From: an uncultured Lachnospiraceae bacterium
GTDB taxonomy: Bacteria; Bacillota; Clostridia; Lachnospirales; Lachnospiraceae
Length of the DNA stretch: 64,000 nucleotides
Assembly (NCBI GenBank): GCA_902794095.1
Contig: CADBFZ010000001.1
Location: forward strand, 62,001-126,000
Direction: 5' to 3'
Shown: positions 60,269-64,000 of the stretch, one piece after another
Position numbering within the stretch: position 1 is the stretch's first letter
How the letters are laid out: every line of letters starts with the position of its first letter
Program-made: the position numbers and the translations under genes
The notes under the pieces: generated by a model
What the model saw: only the letters and a program-made list of their open reading frames with translations
Database searches by the model: none
Told to the model about the DNA's origin: nothing

Positions 60269-63128
60269 CGGACTTCGTGAGAGAATAATAAATATCTTTA
60301 CCAGCAGGGTTACGATCATTTATTTGATCATGATCGGACTTTGCTTTGTTTTGTTGTACAGATGTTTCTCTCTTCAGATAATAAACGGTCAGGAGTACCT
60401 GGATAATTTCATTCTGGAGCAGGAGAAGGTCAGGGATATCATGCCCACAAGGGGCAATATCTATGATCGTAACGGCAACCTTCTTGCATATAACGAACTT
60501 GCTTATTCCATCAATATTGAGGATACTTTTGAAACTTCTTCAACCAAGGATAAGAAGCTTAATGAGCTTGTTTATACTCTCATTAAACTCATCGAGAAAA
60601 ACGGAGACACCATCGATTCTGATTTCAAGATTGGTCTCAATGAAGACGGTGACTTTGAATATACCGTAACAGGTTCAGCTCTTAGCAGATTCCTGGCAGA
60701 CGTTTACGATCATGCGGATCCCAAGGATCTGACCGATGATGAGAAGATTTCTACTCCTTTACAGGTAATGATCTATCTCAGCAGAAAATCCGGTAAAGGA
60801 TTCCATTTTGCTGTGGGTGATTATCTTGATCCCGAAGATACAAAATCAGAATTTGTCGAGGGTAAAGGCTATACGAATATAGAGTGGCTAGAGATTGTAG
60901 AAATCCGTTATGCCATGAGTCTTACCTCTTATCGTAAATATATCGGAACAACTATCTCCACCGATGTTAAACCTGAGACCGTTGCTCTTATCATGGAAAA
61001 TTCCGATATCTTACCGGGTGTTTCAATTCAGGAAGCTACGGTTAGAAGATATGTAAACTCTGTATATTTTGCGCATATTCTCGGCTATACCGGAAGAATC
61101 TCCGCAGAAGAGATTGAACTTCTCAACCAGAGAATGATCGATGAAGGTGCAACAGAAGGATCTTATACCTCTGAGGATGTTGTAGGAAAGAGCGGTATCG
61201 AAAGCTATCTTGAAACAACTCTTCAGGGAACAAAGGGTTATGAAAAGGTTATGGTAGATAATACCGGTAAGGTATTGTCCGTCCTTGAGCATAAGGATGC
61301 CGTCAGAGGACAGGATGTTTATTTGTCCATTGATATGGATCTTACCATGGAACTTTATGACATAACCGAGCGTAAGATCGCATATATCCTTCTCCAGAAG
61401 CTTCAGAACGCCAACTACGCTGTAAGAACCACCGATTCCGTTAAAACAATACCTATCGCGGATGTTTATTATGCAGTCTTTAGAAATAACGTTCTTGATA
61501 TTTCTCATTTTTCTGCTGAAGATGCGATGCCGACTGAGCAGGATATTTACGAGAAATTCCTGGCTTATAAGGAAACAGCATATTCTACTCTTGAAATCGG
61601 TATGAGAACTACCAGAACACCTTATGAGAAGCTTTCTGATGAATATAAGATCTATCAATATTACATTGTTAAGCTCCTTATGAATAACAATGTCTTTATG
61701 ACATCCGAGATAGATACCGAAGATCCTATATATAAAGCATGGGATAACGGCGGAGACGTATCCCTTGGAGAGTTGCTGGATCACGCCATTTCCATGGGCT
61801 GGGTTGATATTTCCAAACTTGATCTTGAGTCCAAATATGCAAGTTCTTCCGAAATCTTCGATGCTCTTATCGTTAAGATATTTAAACTCTGTGACTCTGA
61901 TGATGAATATCAGACCAGATTTTATAAGTATATGATCTTAAACGGTAAGATCAGCGGATATCAGGTATGCAAGCTTCTTATCGAGCAGGAAGCAATCAAT
62001 GTTCCCGAGTCAGAGATCAACCGTCTCAATGCAGGAGCAATCAGTGCTTATAATTTCATGGTAAACAGGATTTCCAATCTTGATATTACCCCTGCACAGC
62101 TTGCTCTTGAGCCTTGTAACGGTTCCGTTGTAATGACCAATCCAAATAACGGTCAGGTAATTGCTCTTGTTTCATATCCCGGATATGATAACAACCTTCT
62201 TGCAAATTCCGTAGATACCGATTATTGGAACAGACTCCTTAACGACGATTCATCGCCTCTTTTGAACTTTGCCACCCAGTATAAAGCGGCTCCCGGATCC
62301 ACATTTAAGATTGTATCCGCTACGGCAGGTTTCGGTGAAGGGGTTATCAGCACATCGACTCTGATCAATTGTAACGGTATATTCACAGACATTGAACCGC
62401 CTTCAAAGTGTACGGCAGTTCATGGTAATGAAACCGTAAGAACCGCCATAAGAGATTCATGTAACCTATATTTCTTCAACGTAGGTTACAGACTTGCTAC
62501 ACAAAACGGATATTACGACGATGCTGCAGGTTTGGAATACCTGTATAAATATGCCGATATGTATGGTCTTACTCAAAGGTCCGGAGTGGAGATAACGGAG
62601 TATGAACCCGATGTATCCGATAAGGACTCGGTTCGATCTTATATAGGACAGGGTACTAACGCATATACGACAACGCAGCTTGCCAGATATGTATCAAGTA
62701 TTGCAAACGGCGGAACAACCTATGATCTGACACTTCTTGATCATATAGAAGACTCATACGGCAGAACCGTTTGGGAACATGAACCTGTTATTTACAACAC
62801 CGTTACCCTTGAAGATTATCAATGGAATGCAATCATTAACGGTATGATCGACGGTGTTAACAATAAGCCGTATTTCTCTGATATTCCCGTTGTTGTAGCG
62901 GGTAAAACAGGTACGGCTCAGCAGTCCAGATCTAAACCCGACCACGCTCTTTATATTGCATTTGCACCTGCAATCGGAGAACCGGAAGTGGCTCTTTGCT
63001 GCAGAATTCCTTTCGGATTTTATTCTGATTATGCCGCTCAGCTGGCTCACGAATGCCTGCAGGCTTACTATCATGTAGAACCCGAAGTCGATCAGTCAGC
63101 TTATGCTACGGACGAAAGAAGAGACTAA
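60261..63128 (+). CDS. mrdA: Penicillin-binding protein 2 (elongation transpeptidase), large form
   Basis: This class B PBP crosslinks wall peptidoglycan during elongation. It has one N-terminal helix (about 18-38), a pedestal domain starting PTRGNIYDRNG, and a transpeptidase domain with S680-T-F-K683, S733-C-N735 and K882-T-G. At 955 residues it is about 250 longer than a typical PBP2; a large insertion of about 220 residues (roughly 370-620) precedes the catalytic core. The position after mreBCD fits PBP2 and not the sporulation or division paralogues. Confidence 0.93.
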   Translation: MFDGLRERIINIFTSRVTIIYLIMIGLCFVLLYRCFSLQIINGQEYLDNFILEQEKVRDIMPTRGNIYDRNGNLLAYNELAYSINIEDTFETSSTKDKKLNELVYTLIKLIEKNGDTIDSDFKIGLNEDGDFEYTVTGSALSRFLADVYDHADPKDLTDDEKISTPLQVMIYLSRKSGKGFHFAVGDYLDPEDTKSEFVEGKGYTNIEWLEIVEIRYAMSLTSYRKYIGTTISTDVKPETVALIMENSDILPGVSIQEATVRRYVNSVYFAHILGYTGRISAEEIELLNQRMIDEGATEGSYTSEDVVGKSGIESYLETTLQGTKGYEKVMVDNTGKVLSVLEHKDAVRGQDVYLSIDMDLTMELYDITERKIAYILLQKLQNANYAVRTTDSVKTIPIADVYYAVFRNNVLDISHFSAEDAMPTEQDIYEKFLAYKETAYSTLEIGMRTTRTPYEKLSDEYKIYQYYIVKLLMNNNVFMTSEIDTEDPIYKAWDNGGDVSLGELLDHAISMGWVDISKLDLESKYASSSEIFDALIVKIFKLCDSDDEYQTRFYKYMILNGKISGYQVCKLLIEQEAINVPESEINRLNAGAISAYNFMVNRISNLDITPAQLALEPCNGSVVMTNPNNGQVIALVSYPGYDNNLLANSVDTDYWNRLLNDDSSPLLNFATQYKAAPGSTFKIVSATAGFGEGVISTSTLINCNGIFTDIEPPSKCTAVHGNETVRTAIRDSCNLYFFNVGYRLATQNGYYDDAAGLEYLYKYADMYGLTQRSGVEITEYEPDVSDKDSVRSYIGQGTNAYTTTQLARYVSSIANGGTTYDLTLLDHIEDSYGRTVWEHEPVIYNTVTLEDYQWNAIINGMIDGVNNKPYFSDIPVVVAGKTGTAQQSRSKPDHALYIAFAPAIGEPEVALCCRIPFGFYSDYAAQLAHECLQAYYHVEPEVDQSAYATDERRD

Positions 63129-63144
63129 ATTTACGGAGGATTAT

Positions 63145-63831
63145 ATGAGTCAGGGAGTGACTTTAAAAAGCTATAACGGTGCAATTAAGCTCATTCTTGA
63201 TCCCGAGATGAATTTCAACGAACTTCTCGGCCTTGTCAGGGATAAGTTTTATTCTTCCAAAGCTTTCCTTGGTTCTTCATCCATAATCCTTGATATTGAG
63301 GGCAGAAAACTATCCGATTTTGAAGAATCCCTTATTGTGGATGCCATCAATGCAAGCTGTGATGTCGATGTTGCCTGTATCGTAGGCAAGAATGAGAACG
63401 ATCAGGAGCACATCAGGAAAGTGGGAGAGATCTTAAACGATAAGATCAATTCGCTTGATAAATGTATTATTTTACAGTCCTCTGTAATGAATAAGCAGGT
63501 CATTGATGTAGAAGACAGCGTACTTGTACTCGGGGACGTAAATCCCGGAAGTCAGATCAAGAGCTGCGGAAATATCATCGTTCTCGGCGGACTATACGGT
63601 TCTGCATATGCAGGATCTGCCGGAGATGAAACTGCTTTTGTGTGCGCTATTGAGATGGAGCCCGAGAGCCTGATAATAGGGGATAAGAAGTATACACCCG
63701 ACAGCAAACCTATCTGGTCTGCCATGCTTAAACCCGCTCCCAAGGTTGCCAGAGTATGTGACGGAGAACTTACCATAGGGCCTTTAAACAGGGTCGTAAT
63801 GGAGAAGATTTATGAGTCTAAGAAATTATAG
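63145..63831 (+). CDS. minC: Septum site-determining protein MinC
   Basis: MinC blocks FtsZ at wrong sites. The 228-residue protein has the N-terminal FtsZ-binding domain and the C-terminal beta-helix (VLVLGDVNPGSQIKSCGNIIV, in part; LGGLYGSAYAG). I chose the ATG at 63145 after GGAGG; an upstream start would overlap PBP2. minD is not in the window. Its end overlaps the next gene by 20 bases. Confidence 0.94.
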   Translation: MSQGVTLKSYNGAIKLILDPEMNFNELLGLVRDKFYSSKAFLGSSSIILDIEGRKLSDFEESLIVDAINASCDVDVACIVGKNENDQEHIRKVGEILNDKINSLDKCIILQSSVMNKQVIDVEDSVLVLGDVNPGSQIKSCGNIIVLGGLYGSAYAGSAGDETAFVCAIEMEPESLIIGDKKYTPDSKPIWSAMLKPAPKVARVCDGELTIGPLNRVVMEKIYESKKL

Positions 63832-64000
63832 GATTCGAGATTATGATTTCAAGATAATATTGTTTGCCGTTCTTTTATCCGTTATCGGAGTTTTTGCCAT
63901 CTCATCAGCAATGGGAGAGACGACTGCGGGTGCCGAGAACGTCAAAAAACAGATCGGAGGTATCATCTTCGGGTCTGTACTTATGATAATCACTTCCCTT
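63812..64000 (+). CDS. RodA/FtsW family glycosyltransferase (5' part only)
   Basis: The first 63 codons are present and the frame is open to the end of the window. The start follows GGAGAAG and overlaps minC by 20 bases. The visible sequence (RIRDYDFKIILFAVLLSVIGVFAISSA) is the first helix of a SEDS protein. RodA is most likely because of the PBP2 gene; FtsW or SpoVE cannot be excluded. Confidence 0.8.
   Translation, partial: MSLRNYRIRDYDFKIILFAVLLSVIGVFAISSAMGETTAGAENVKKQIGGIIFGSVLMIITSL

Noticed and set aside
1-64000. Defence islands, CRISPR arrays, prophage or integrase genes
   Set aside because: No phage, integrase, transposase, restriction or Cas gene and no regular direct repeats were found; the WYL regulator alone is not evidence of a defence locus.

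Overview
The window is a gene-dense, almost entirely plus-strand stretch of a low-to-moderate GC Firmicutes chromosome. Gene order, protein character (for example a roughly 395-residue PRPP synthetase, a roughly 955-residue PBP2 and an AzgA-type purine permease) and the intergenic repeats point to the class Clostridia, family Lachnospiraceae. A Butyrivibrio-like gut or rumen organism is my best guess; no species call is justified. Shine-Dalgarno sites are strong and many genes overlap by 1-4 bases, so most of the window reads as a few long operons. I saw no rRNA, tRNA, CRISPR array, prophage or insertion sequence.

Layout. 1-650: the end of a DUF2752-like membrane gene, facing a minus-strand lipoprotein. 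760-9175: rpmF, then plsX-acpP-rnc-smc-ftsY (phospholipid entry, fatty-acid carrier, RNase III, chromosome condensation, SRP receptor), followed by threonine ammonia-lyase. 9197-19801: a small membrane protein, ylxM-ffh-rpsP-khpA-rimM-trmD-rplS (SRP, ribosome and tRNA maturation), then lepB-rbgA-lepB-rnhB-ylqG-ylqH-yraN. This follows the Bacillus ylxM-to-ylqH order with local insertions. 19804-28830: a two-component system, prs, a PDZ/radical-SAM DUF512 protein, der, plsY and gpsA. 28805-35720: five tightly packed genes encoding a degenerate histidine kinase, a membrane hybrid protein with no ATPase domain, a tandem receiver protein, a MoxR AAA+ ATPase and a CoxE-like VWA protein. 35800-41022: tyrS and a purine/pyrimidine salvage set (nucleoside phosphorylase, cytidine deaminase, amidohydrolase, purine permease). 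41072-43012: a membrane-anchored MutS-like ATPase and a 58-residue membrane protein. 43084-47522: a WYL regulator, anaerobic ribonucleotide reductase nrdD-nrdG, a 190-bp palindromic repeat and dUTPase. 47665-56827: degV, miaB-mutS-mutL-miaA and a YnbB-like PLP enzyme. 56891-64000: DUF4321, radC, mreBCD-PBP2-minC and the start of a rodA/ftsW gene.

Best candidate for something new: the 28805-35720 cluster. It looks like a phosphorelay whose kinase parts are broken or incomplete (His, N-box and phospho-acceptor residues lost in one protein; no CA domain in the next), sitting upstream of an AAA+/VWA pair. I read it as a signalling module possibly controlling a MoxR-VWA remodelling machine; this is inference from sequence and gene order only. 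Secondary points are a 160-residue extra domain on TrmD, a structured leader before rnc, the palindromic repeat after nrdG, and promoters whose -35 box lies inside inverted repeats.
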